Positions 39,287 to 47,480 of a stretch of 51,935 bases of DNA are shown here, piece after piece (within the stretch, counting starts at the first letter, position 1; each line of letters starts with the position of its first letter). The stretch covers positions 1 through 51,935 of the forward strand of contig JBBREH010000004.1 of assembly GCA_038203095.1 (NCBI GenBank). Reading direction: 5' to 3'. The stretch is from PALSA-1336 sp038203095 (GTDB lineage Bacteria; Patescibacteriota; Doudnabacteria; UBA920). Under the pieces are notes generated by a model. The model made no database searches, had not been told where the DNA came from, and saw only the letters and a program-made list of their open reading frames with translations. A program made the translations under genes and the position numbers.

Positions 39287-41191
39287 CTATTCTACGGTTG
39301 CTTTAATTCTCCTAACCCCTGCACTTGTGGCTTCTTCTTTTTGAATTTTAAAATGGCCAATAACTCCGGTGCGCTCCACGTGCGGGCCACCGCAGAATTC
39401 GCGGGAAATAATTTCATTAGTTGCAGGATCAAAAACCGTGTATATAGAAACCTCATCTGCGTATTTTTCACCAAAAACGCCAACTGCGCCAAGCTCACGG
39501 GCTTTTTCCTGGGACATAATTTCCTTTTTTACGGTTAAGTCGCGGGCAATCCAGTTATTTACAATTGACTCAACCGACAAAACTTCTTCCACAGTTAATT
39601 TTTTATCATGAGTAAAATCAAATCTTGTTCGCTCTTCAGTTATATTGCTCCCTTTTTGCCAGACGTTCTCGCCCAGCACTTGGCGAAGCGCAGCATTCAT
39701 CAAATGCGTTGCTGTATGTAGGCGCACGATCTTATCGCTGTGCGAAGCTAATCCTCCCTTAAACTGTCCGGCCGATGCAGTGCGACTAAGTTCTTGGTGC
39801 TTTTTAAATTCTTCTTCAAATTGTTTTTTATCAATTTTTAAAACGCCTGATGTCTCTGCTAATTCTTTAGTAAGCTCCCAAGGAAAACCATAAGTCTGAT
39901 ATAAATCAAATGCCGCTTTGCCTGTAATTTTAACTTTTTCATCAACTCCCTTGCTTTCGAGTTCCGATGACTTCATCAATTTTTCAAATTCCTTTAGCCC
40001 TCTCTCTAGAGTTTTTTCAAATTTTGCTTGCTCGCCTTCAATTACAGCAAAAATATTTTCGGAGCGATCTTGAAGTTCCGGATATGCTTCAGCATAAGTA
40101 AAAATTACCTGTCCAACCAGAGCGTCTAACCAGTGATGTTTTAAATTAAGCAGTCTACCCATTACCATGGCCCGGCGAAGCAGTCGACGCAAAAAATAAC
40201 CACGATCTTTATTTGAAGGTATAACACCATCGCTAACAAAGAACACCGCCGCTCGGATATGATCTAAAATTATGCGCGCTTTTTTTACTTCGTGATTGGT
40301 CATTATTTCCTGATCCAATGCCAACACGTCCCACATCGACTTAAAAATGTCCGTATCAAAAACAGATTGTTGACCGTTAGCCGCCGCCAGCATACGCTCT
40401 AAGCCGCCGCCAAAATCTACGTTATTTTGTTTTAACTTTTCAAAACCTTTGTCTGTTTTTACGTATTGCATGAATACGTTATTACCTATTTCAACAAACC
40501 GCCCGCAATCACAATTCACATGACATGGCTGATTTTTAAACGTGGATTTTTCATGAATCCCCAAATGAGCACCATAATCCCAAAACATTTCCGAATCAGG
40601 TCCGCCCGGTTCACCGACCGGCATATTTGCGGTTATTCCTGCCCTTGACCACCAATTTTTTTCTTCTGGGTAGTAAAAAATTCTGCCATCCTGTAACCCA
40701 TCACGTTCAGAAAAATCAACCACTTTTGCATCTATTCCAACAGTTTGAAACTGCGACTGCCAAATTTCTACAGATTCATCGTCCTTTGGAATGCCAATGT
40801 CTTCTTTGCCGCGAAAAACCGTCACGAACAAATTTTTTGGGTCAAGACCCACTTCCTTAGTTAAAAATTCAAACATCCATGAAATTTGCTCTAGTTTAAA
40901 ATAATCTCCTAAAGACCAATTACCCAGCATCTCAAAAAAGGTTGTATGACGATTATCACCAACCTCCTCAATATCCTGCGACCTAAAGCATTTTTGTGAA
41001 TCTGTAATTCTGGTACCATTGGGATGAACCGCCCCCAACAAATAAGGCACCATCGGCTGCATACCCGAACCGGTAAACAAAGTTGTGGCGTCATTTTCCG
41101 GCACTAAAGACGCCGAAGGGATTATGACATGGCCTTTGGACTGAAAAAAATTTAGATATTTTTGACGCAATTCCTGCGCGGTGATTTTCAT
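39287..41191 (-). CDS. alaS: alanyl-tRNA synthetase, short form without C-Ala domain
   Basis: A 634-aa class II synthetase charging tRNA-Ala. Motif 1 to 3 regions are present (FFQSKGHVIIPSASLVPEND; QKCFRSQDIEEVGDNRHTTF; FGGGLERMLAAANG near 252). The editing domain has HTATHLMNAALRQ near 490 and CGGPHVERTG near 602. It stops right after this domain, about 240 residues shorter than E. coli AlaS, so the oligomerising C-Ala domain is missing. A shorter AlaS is common in reduced genomes. The start overlaps the preceding gene's stop (ATGA). Confidence 0.95.
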   Translation of the reverse strand: MKITAQELRQKYLNFFQSKGHVIIPSASLVPENDATTLFTGSGMQPMVPYLLGAVHPNGTRITDSQKCFRSQDIEEVGDNRHTTFFEMLGNWSLGDYFKLEQISWMFEFLTKEVGLDPKNLFVTVFRGKEDIGIPKDDESVEIWQSQFQTVGIDAKVVDFSERDGLQDGRIFYYPEEKNWWSRAGITANMPVGEPGGPDSEMFWDYGAHLGIHEKSTFKNQPCHVNCDCGRFVEIGNNVFMQYVKTDKGFEKLKQNNVDFGGGLERMLAAANGQQSVFDTDIFKSMWDVLALDQEIMTNHEVKKARIILDHIRAAVFFVSDGVIPSNKDRGYFLRRLLRRAMVMGRLLNLKHHWLDALVGQVIFTYAEAYPELQDRSENIFAVIEGEQAKFEKTLERGLKEFEKLMKSSELESKGVDEKVKITGKAAFDLYQTYGFPWELTKELAETSGVLKIDKKQFEEEFKKHQELSRTASAGQFKGGLASHSDKIVRLHTATHLMNAALRQVLGENVWQKGSNITEERTRFDFTHDKKLTVEEVLSVESIVNNWIARDLTVKKEIMSQEKARELGAVGVFGEKYADEVSIYTVFDPATNEIISREFCGGPHVERTGVIGHFKIQKEEATSAGVRRIKATVE

Positions 41192-41535
41192 AAGTTATCA
41201 ATTTTATTTTTAACCCTATTTCCTTTCCAAGTTTTCTGTGCAAAATATCCCATAAAATAATAAACAATAATACAAATAGCATACACACCCGACCAAATTA
41301 TAAAATTAGGCAGCTGTATCTTTTGCAAAATCTTTATTGTATAAGTCAACCATAAAACTGGGAAGATTGGCCAAAATTGAAGCAAGTATTTTGGTTGAAT
41401 ATCACAAAACCAGTCTGTACATCTTACAGCATAATAATTAGCAACGGCAGCCCAGGCAATAAAAATTAAAACAAACAGAAAACCTAATTTCGATTGTAAA
41501 TATTTGACACGTAATTGTTGAGCGGTGACCTTCAT
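41188..41535 (-). CDS. small membrane protein with an AlaS-like N-terminus
   Basis: A 115-aa protein with three or four membrane segments (FLFVLIFIAWAAVANYYAV; LLQFWPIFPVLWLTYTI; FIIWSGVYAICIIVYYFMGY). Its first residues MKVTAQQLRVKYLQ closely follow those of AlaS (MKITAQELRQKYLN), also at the DNA level, as if the alaS 5' end was copied upstream. The stop overlaps the alaS start. Function unknown. Confidence 0.65.
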   Translation of the reverse strand: MKVTAQQLRVKYLQSKLGFLFVLIFIAWAAVANYYAVRCTDWFCDIQPKYLLQFWPIFPVLWLTYTIKILQKIQLPNFIIWSGVYAICIIVYYFMGYFAQKTWKGNRVKNKIDNL

Positions 41536-41540
41536 ATTTT

Positions 41541-41611
41541 TTACAAATCACAAATCGTGCAAATGGGAACAAATCCGATGATTTGCAGTATTTGTTCCCA
41601 TTTGTGATTTG
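41541..41611. repeat. long hairpin between ctp and the membrane gene
   Basis: CAAATGGGAACAAAT and its exact complement ATTTGTTCCCATTTG, with further pairing of CACAAAT/ATTTGTG outside. No U-tract; built from the 'atttgttcccatttgtg' low-complexity repeat found in other gaps. Confidence 0.7.
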
Positions 41612-41619
41612 TGGATGAT

Positions 41620-42876
41620 TTATTTCGTTATTTCATCAAGCGCCTTGTCCATTTGCGGGTCTTTGTTGGCGTTAATATCGGTTTCAGTCAATTTAACCGC
41701 AATGTCAGGATCAAGTCCGTTGTGGTTTAGGTTAACACCGCCCGGGGTAATCCATTTAGCAATGGTCACCTTAACACCTGCGCCACCATCTAAATTAACA
41801 ATTTCCTGCACGCTACCTTTGCCAAAACTTTTTTCGCCGATTAATTTGGCAAAGCCATGGTCGCGCAAAGCTCCGGACAAGATTTCTGCGGCGCTGGCAG
41901 AGCCGCCATTAATCATTACTAAAGTTTTGTAGCCTGCCAGTCTCGAATTACCTTCGCCGGTATATTTTACCGAGGTGCCATCACTATGAGCTTCTGAAAC
42001 CACAACATCACCCTGTTTAACCCAATTGGAAGCCAAATCAACCGCGGTTTGCAAATAGCCACCCGGATTATTGCGCAAATCCAGCACAATTCCGGCTACA
42101 TTATGGGTTAAAATGTCATTGACTGCCTGGTCGAACAACGGTTTAGTATCATCACCAAATTCACTGACTGTAATTACGGCAATTTTCTTTTTTTGACCGC
42201 CTATACCTACATCTTTGAGTTCCCATTTCACACTCTTGATAACAATGGTGTCACGGGTAATTTTCACGTCAAATGGTTTGTCTTTTCCCTGCCTGACCAA
42301 ACCCAAAGTTACCGGCGTACCCTTTGGTCCACGGATTTTATCTACTGCCTGTTCCACAGACCAGCCTTGAGTGGACTGACTGTCTACCTGGTAAATAATA
42401 TCGCCGGCTAAGATTCCAGCTTTTTTGGCCGGAGTACCGTCGAGCGGTGCAATAATAACAATGTTTCCGTCTTTTTTACCAACTTCTGCGCCAATACCAC
42501 CAAAACTGCCCTTTAGCTGGGTTTGAAAATTACTTAACTCTTTAGGCTGAAAAAATGTTGTGTAAGGATCGCCCAAAGATTCAACTGCCCCTTTTACCGC
42601 TCCGTACAAAACTTTTTGCTGATCAATCGGCCTATCTATATATTTAGTATTTATAACATTAATAGCATCCCACAATAGCTTATAATCGACAGTCGCAATT
42701 TGCTGATTTTGATTAATTACTTTAAAGTCTTTTGGGCTGAAAACAATACCCCTACGCCCGTTCTGAAAGCCGGCATAATAAGAAAGAACGACAATAATTA
42801 AAAGACTTATTCCTTTAATAAAATAGCTATGGCGCTGCGGCGTCGATGAATTTTGACTGGCTTGATTTTCTTCCAT
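41620..42876 (-). CDS. S41 family C-terminal processing protease (CtpA-like)
   Basis: A 418-aa protease anchored by one N-terminal helix (about 19-38, YFIKGISLLIIVVLSYYAGF). It has a PDZ domain (about 120-205, GGIGAEVGKKDGNIVIIAPL and AGILAGDIIYQVD) and the S41 core: VLDLRNNPGGYLQTAVDLA, the nucleophile in MINGGSASAAEILSGAL (Ser near 325) and the catalytic lysine in GEKSFGKGSVQEIV (near 347). It acts outside the membrane on exported proteins or peptidoglycan enzymes. Confidence 0.94.
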   Translation of the reverse strand: MEENQASQNSSTPQRHSYFIKGISLLIIVVLSYYAGFQNGRRGIVFSPKDFKVINQNQQIATVDYKLLWDAINVINTKYIDRPIDQQKVLYGAVKGAVESLGDPYTTFFQPKELSNFQTQLKGSFGGIGAEVGKKDGNIVIIAPLDGTPAKKAGILAGDIIYQVDSQSTQGWSVEQAVDKIRGPKGTPVTLGLVRQGKDKPFDVKITRDTIVIKSVKWELKDVGIGGQKKKIAVITVSEFGDDTKPLFDQAVNDILTHNVAGIVLDLRNNPGGYLQTAVDLASNWVKQGDVVVSEAHSDGTSVKYTGEGNSRLAGYKTLVMINGGSASAAEILSGALRDHGFAKLIGEKSFGKGSVQEIVNLDGGAGVKVTIAKWITPGGVNLNHNGLDPDIAVKLTETDINANKDPQMDKALDEITK

Positions 42877-42915
42877 GATTGTAATTATTTTAGTTAATTT
42901 GATTGATTTATTGTA

Positions 42916-42944
42916 ACATATTTTGGCCGGAGGCCAAAATATGT
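42916..42944. repeat. 13-bp perfect hairpin upstream of the protease gene
   Basis: ACATATTTTGGCC and its complement around GGA. It lies in the 150-bp gap between two minus-strand genes. A degenerate CGCCGATGAATCGGCG repeat is nearby at about 42994-43009. Confidence 0.65.
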
Positions 42945-43030
42945 CGAAGGCGACAAGATGTTACATACCCGATTTTCTGAGCGGATCCTAAAACGCCGAT
43001 GAATCGGCGCGCTATATATGTAAGCGATGT

Positions 43031-43891
43031 TCACTTACTCACCAGCGGCTTGGCCTTAAAAAAATTACTAATAATTAGAGCCGCCATTCTTAAATAAATT
43101 CCACAAAACACTAGCCAGTTAAAAATAAACAAGTATTTTTCGGCGTAATATTTTTTGTAAAAAATCCACATGGCGTCGTGGAACCAACGAAGCGCCCGTT
43201 GCGGCACTTGCGCCGAAGACGCGCCTTTGTAATGGGTAATAAAAGTTCTGGGATAATACAAAACTTTAAAGCCCGCAGCCTTACACCTAAAGCACCAATC
43301 CAAATCCTCGCCGTACATAAAAAACTTTTCGTCCAAAAAACCAATTTGATCAACAACAAATTTACGTATAAGCAAAAACGCGCCCACTACGCTATCAACT
43401 TCCATTTCCTTGTTCTCATCAACATCGGAATAATTATAGTCCTTGTTGTTTAGCAAAAACAGTCTTTTAAAACTGTTTAGAGGGTTAGGGAACCGGCGCC
43501 GACAGGCTAAATCTAAGTTGCCACCCGGCTTGATAACTTTACAGCCGGTAATGCCAACAGTTGGCCGGTTTTCCATCATATCTAGCATTACTTCAAAAGT
43601 GTCAGGCTCAACTTTGGTGTCCGGGTTAAGCAGTAAAACGTAACGACCCTGCGCCTGCTTAATACCCAGGTTATTGCCAGCGGAAAAACCGGTATTTTTA
43701 TTTCGGATGAGCTTTAAATTTGGAATGCTTAACAACAAACTTTCCACCGCCTCCGCCGTGCCATCCTGCGAATCATTATCCACCACAATAACCTCAAAAG
43801 CATACTTTTTCGTAGACGCAAAAACACTCGGCAACAGCACTTTTAAGTGCTCTTTGGATTTGTAGGAGAGGATGATTATTGATAATGTCAT
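43031..43891 (-). CDS. GT2 family glycosyltransferase
   Basis: A 286-aa GT-A fold enzyme. LSIIILSYKSKEHLKVLLPS at the start, VIVVDNDSQDGTAEAVESLL (34-53), GFSAGNNLGIKQAQGRYVLL and the metal-binding LNPDTKVEPD near 95. The C-terminal part has FFMYGEDLDWCFRCKAAGFK, typical of rhamnosyltransferase-like GT2 proteins, and a membrane-associated end. The start overlaps the methyltransferase gene by 4 bp. Confidence 0.92.
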   Translation of the reverse strand: MTLSIIILSYKSKEHLKVLLPSVFASTKKYAFEVIVVDNDSQDGTAEAVESLLLSIPNLKLIRNKNTGFSAGNNLGIKQAQGRYVLLLNPDTKVEPDTFEVMLDMMENRPTVGITGCKVIKPGGNLDLACRRRFPNPLNSFKRLFLLNNKDYNYSDVDENKEMEVDSVVGAFLLIRKFVVDQIGFLDEKFFMYGEDLDWCFRCKAAGFKVLYYPRTFITHYKGASSAQVPQRALRWFHDAMWIFYKKYYAEKYLFIFNWLVFCGIYLRMAALIISNFFKAKPLVSK

Positions 43892-44634
43892 ATTTTTTTG
43901 AATAAAAGAACACCTCTTTCCGCCTCAAACCAATTCTTTTCATCTTTTTTAGGCGTCCAGGTTTCAGGAACTAAACCCAAATCCCTTTGAAAACCATTTT
44001 TTTGAGCAATTCCTGTTAAAGACTCCACTGAGGAAGGATAATATGGCATTGAAACTTGAAAATTCGTGTAACCCTTTTCTCTTAAAGCTTGCTTTATTAA
44101 ATCAATTTCTTGTTGTACGCTGTTTTGTGATTTTCCGAATATCGAAATTGGCGCATCAAAAAATTTTTTGCCATTAGATGAATGGATAATTATATATTGA
44201 TTCATGTTGATCTGCTTTTTTTCAGGAATAAACTGCATTACTACTAATAACAGTCCGTGGTCTAAAAGCATGTTACGTGTCTGTTCAAAAAATTTATTTT
44301 TGTTTTTTATGTGTAATAACGCATCTTTAATATGGATTAGCGCAAATGATTTTTCAGCAAATACCTGTGTTTCCAAATCCCCTAAGACAAAATTCCTCTG
44401 TATGCCACCCGCTTGCTTAGAGATATCCATTTCAAAAATTTTAGTAGAGCTACCAAAAACTGCAGCCATTTGAGCGGCTTCATTGCCAGTGCCTGAAGCC
44501 ATATCCAAAACTCTTGCATCTGGTGGAAGCTGAGGAAGTCTTTTTAGTACTTCATCAGAATAACTTTGGGCTTGTACTGCCAATTCATATGCCTCAACTT
44601 GCCCATGTTTCTCGTAATGTCTGCTTAATGACAT
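43888..44634 (-). CDS. class I SAM-dependent methyltransferase
   Basis: A 248-aa protein with a Rossmann SAM site: ARVLDMASGTGNEAAQMAAV (about 40-59), the acidic FEMDIS after strand 2, and LGDLETQVFAEKSFALIHIK. The C-terminal region (YYPSSVESLTGIAQKNGFQR) is cofactor-independent. It sits between two GT2 genes, so the substrate is likely a sugar or lipid-linked glycan. The exact reaction is not readable. Confidence 0.85.
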   Translation of the reverse strand: MSLSRHYEKHGQVEAYELAVQAQSYSDEVLKRLPQLPPDARVLDMASGTGNEAAQMAAVFGSSTKIFEMDISKQAGGIQRNFVLGDLETQVFAEKSFALIHIKDALLHIKNKNKFFEQTRNMLLDHGLLLVVMQFIPEKKQINMNQYIIIHSSNGKKFFDAPISIFGKSQNSVQQEIDLIKQALREKGYTNFQVSMPYYPSSVESLTGIAQKNGFQRDLGLVPETWTPKKDEKNWFEAERGVLLFKKI

Positions 44635-44648
44635 AATGTAAACAAATA

Positions 44649-45746
44649 TTACTTGATTTTCGCAATATGCATTTTATATTTTCTTTTTTGCCACATCTTT
44701 GGCAATTGCATAAAAAAATCTGGCAAAACTTTTAACGTGCTAATTTCGAATAAGAGAATATAGCATAACATAAAAAACTCTCTAATAAAAAACTGCGGGT
44801 AAAAATACGGTGAGTTTTTTATGTATAGAAAAATGTGGTTTTTGTAGTTGAGTTGGCGAATGCGGGGATTAAGCGCGCGATGATGCTTAATGAAGCTAAC
44901 TATGTGCTGATATCCGCCTTCAGACGACCCGGCTCCCCGGCCGTGGTAGCCAATTGCGGATGGTACAAAGATATTTTTCCACCCTGCGTTGGACATGCGC
45001 CAGGAAAGATCTACATCTTCCCAGTAAGAGTGAAAATCTTCATCGAAATATTCGTAACTCCAACCACCTCCCCCGACTGCGCCCTGAACCGTCCGGTTCG
45101 GGGCTGCAGCGGGTACTCCTCCTTGAGAAGGAGGAGATGACTGCAGCTCCGCGGAGCTACGATTTTCTGACACTCCGATTTTCCGACATCTAATTGCTTG
45201 CAATGCCGCAGCTCTATACATACACCCTGCCCCCGAAACAGCGTCAACTAATGTCAAACTATCGTACTGCCCATTATCCGCCTCATGCTGTCCCCTGTCC
45301 CGAGCACGGCCGGATTTACCTATGACAACTCCTGTAGTATCCAGAATTTTATTAGCTCTAAAATCTTCAATCTTCAATCCTAAATCTTTAAATTGATATA
45401 GTTTTCCCGTTGCCGCCCCGACCTTTGGGTCATCAAAAGCCTTTAATACCTGCTCAATATAATTCGGCTCCATTATCATATCTGGATTGACCAGCTGAAA
45501 AAAGTCCGATGTTAATTCAGCAAATACCAAATTATGCCCGGTGGCAAAGCCAATGTTATAGCCCGGGTCAATTATTTCTACTTGGGGAAATTTTTGCATT
45601 AACAACTCTTTACCACCGTCATTATTTCCCGCAATAACCGCCACCACATTAAAATCTTTAAAAGTCTGTTTAAAAATCGCTTCAAAAACCGGTTCAATGA
45701 AGCGTTTGGAATTATATATAACTTGGATAATGGTTACACAGGGCAT
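44649..45746 (-). CDS. GT2 family glycosyltransferase with repeat-derived insert
   Basis: A 365-aa GT2 enzyme. VTIIQVIYNSKRFIEPVFEA at the start, GYNIGFATGHNLVFAEL, and LVNPDMIMEPNYIEQ with the metal-binding Asp near 88. The acceptor part has FHSYWEDVDLSWRMSNAGWK. Between them about 35 residues (including SSPPSQGGVPAAAPNRTVQG) are encoded by a dispersed repeat at 45062-45165, in frame. Without them the protein would have ordinary family length. Confidence 0.87.
   Translation of the reverse strand: MPCVTIIQVIYNSKRFIEPVFEAIFKQTFKDFNVVAVIAGNNDGGKELLMQKFPQVEIIDPGYNIGFATGHNLVFAELTSDFFQLVNPDMIMEPNYIEQVLKAFDDPKVGAATGKLYQFKDLGLKIEDFRANKILDTTGVVIGKSGRARDRGQHEADNGQYDSLTLVDAVSGAGCMYRAAALQAIRCRKIGVSENRSSAELQSSPPSQGGVPAAAPNRTVQGAVGGGGWSYEYFDEDFHSYWEDVDLSWRMSNAGWKNIFVPSAIGYHGRGAGSSEGGYQHIVSFIKHHRALNPRIRQLNYKNHIFLYIKNSPYFYPQFFIREFFMLCYILLFEISTLKVLPDFFMQLPKMWQKRKYKMHIAKIK
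45062..45165. repeat. in-frame compound palindromic repeat in a GT2 gene
   Basis: Contains CCGTCCGGTTCGGGG-type, CTCCTCCTTGAGAAGGAGGAG-type and GCTCCGCGGAGC palindromes in a row. It is related to 25609-25667 and the intergenic 37751-37800. The reading frame is kept. Confidence 0.7.
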
Positions 45747-45779
45747 ATGCTTAATTTGAAATTAGCTTTACGAAATTGA

Positions 45780-45824
45780 GAAATTGAGAAATTGGTTCGG
45801 CGAAGCTAATTTCCTAATTTCCTA
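45780..45824. repeat. 45-bp inverted repeat, left copy
   Basis: Perfect reverse complement of 47436-47480. It contains the ending TTGGTTCGGCGAAGCTAA of the glycosyltransferase gene at 47451 and reaches the stop codon of the O-antigen ligase gene. Confidence 0.92.
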
Positions 45825-47411
45825 CTTGCTTTTATCCGGTTCCCCATGATACTCATGATACCGCGTGACTACCACTCCGGCCAGACCGATGTTAATAAAA
45901 AAGAACATCAAAACTTTATCGTTGAACAAAGTTATGTCAAAAAAGCCGGCGGCCAAAATCCACAACACAACCAATGACGCCTGAGTCACAAAATAAATTA
46001 AAAAATCTTCAACATTTTTATAATGACAAATAAAGTGCCAAAAATATTTAATTAGACAAACCCAAAAAGCAATAAAAATTCCCAAGCCCACAATGCCCGT
46101 TTCCACCAGAATTTGTAAATACAAGTTGTGAGCGGAAACGTGTTTTGCCGGTAGGTTGTAGCGCTTATTAATTTGACTCGACGCCTCCAAATAAGTTTGG
46201 TCCTGAGCAGGCGGGATAAAAGAAACTAAAAAATTGCCAAAACCCACGCCCAAAGGATGCTTTAAGGCAAATATCAGGCTGTTTTTCCAAATTTCAATTC
46301 TACCCTGGTTAGATGATTCCTGTAAATCATAAATACTTTGCGCCCGAACTAAAAAATTCTCTTGAAACTTTTCCACCTGAATATAAGCCAGCCCTTTGTT
46401 AATGAAAGGAGAAAGCGCAAACAAAACGAAAATAATTATAAATGGCCATAAAAACTTTTCCGCCAAATGCTTTTGGAACTTTTTGCGGTAAGCAACGGCC
46501 ACGGCCAAAAATGGTACTACCATCCCTACCCAAACGGCTCTTGTCCCGGAGAGTATTAGACCCAAAGCCGCAAACCTAATACCTGACCATAACCATTTTC
46601 GAATATTCTTAAAAACGCTACGGGTCAACGCGGTGCCCAAACACAAACCCATAAAACAAATATACGCAAAGGACTGAGAATCCGGCATTATGGAAAACAT
46701 ACGCAGTTCTCTGGCGCCGGAATACGAAAACCAAGAATTAGAATATAACGCGACATTAGCAAAATTCGTTCCGTAATAAAGCTTGGTCAAGTTGGTATCC
46801 CAAAACACCCAAAACGTATCTAAATTTGTAAAAAAAGTGCCGAAAAGCTGGGTAAAACCCAATGTCACGATAATCGCCAATGACCAAATCAGGTAACGGA
46901 TAACTTCAAAAATTTGCTGCTTGTTTTTTAAAGTATTAATTAAAACTATGTACAAAAAATAGATATTAATAAAAAAAACAAGTTGCTTAACTGCCTCTAG
47001 CTTAAACTGGCCGAACAAAAAAGCCGTTACCAACCCTACGCCGGCAAAACAGGCTAGGTATTTATCCCATGGCAGAAATACAATATCCTTTATCCTTAAT
47101 CTTTTATCCCTAACCAGCCAGACAATAAATAGAGCTAAATATAAAACGCGCCACATAGGAAAAGAATCGAAGCGAGTATTGGGCAAAGCAACATAAAATG
47201 GGATTGATAGTATAAGCAGCAACAAAGATTCAAAAATCGGACAAATTACAATAAACGCGAGCAATAAACCCAAGTTCAACCAAATCAAAAAATCCGGCCA
47301 ATTTAAAAGCGCGATCCCCGCAATGCAAAAATATTGCCAAATGGCAAAAAGAATTATTAACAAGCGATACTTGGGCAGTTCTTTTATTTTTTTAATTAAA
47401 TCTTGAGTCAT
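45822..47411 (-). CDS. O-antigen ligase/polymerase family membrane protein
   Basis: A 529-aa protein with about 12 membrane segments. A large loop near residue 370-430 has the family pattern PLGVGFGNFLVSFIP and KHVSAHNLYLQILVETGIVG, where the conserved His lies in AHNLYL (Wzy_C/O-antigen ligase, PF04932 type). It joins or polymerises polysaccharide on the outer face. A short stretch near residue 103 (RDKRLRIKDIVF) derives from a dispersed GGATTAAGGATA-like repeat. The gene lies exactly between 45-bp inverted repeats. Confidence 0.9.
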   Translation of the reverse strand: MTQDLIKKIKELPKYRLLIILFAIWQYFCIAGIALLNWPDFLIWLNLGLLLAFIVICPIFESLLLLILSIPFYVALPNTRFDSFPMWRVLYLALFIVWLVRDKRLRIKDIVFLPWDKYLACFAGVGLVTAFLFGQFKLEAVKQLVFFINIYFLYIVLINTLKNKQQIFEVIRYLIWSLAIIVTLGFTQLFGTFFTNLDTFWVFWDTNLTKLYYGTNFANVALYSNSWFSYSGARELRMFSIMPDSQSFAYICFMGLCLGTALTRSVFKNIRKWLWSGIRFAALGLILSGTRAVWVGMVVPFLAVAVAYRKKFQKHLAEKFLWPFIIIFVLFALSPFINKGLAYIQVEKFQENFLVRAQSIYDLQESSNQGRIEIWKNSLIFALKHPLGVGFGNFLVSFIPPAQDQTYLEASSQINKRYNLPAKHVSAHNLYLQILVETGIVGLGIFIAFWVCLIKYFWHFICHYKNVEDFLIYFVTQASLVVLWILAAGFFDITLFNDKVLMFFFINIGLAGVVVTRYHEYHGEPDKSK

Positions 47412-47435
47412 ATTGCAGAAAGGAAATTAGGAAAT

Positions 47436-47480
47436 TAGGAAATTAGGAAATTAGCTTCGCCGAACCAATTTCTCAATTTC
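47436..47480. repeat. 45-bp inverted repeat, right copy
   Basis: Perfect inverted partner of 45780-45824. It contains the last codons of the glycosyltransferase at 47451 and part of a tandem AGGAAATT tract (four units, 47421-47453). Confidence 0.92.
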
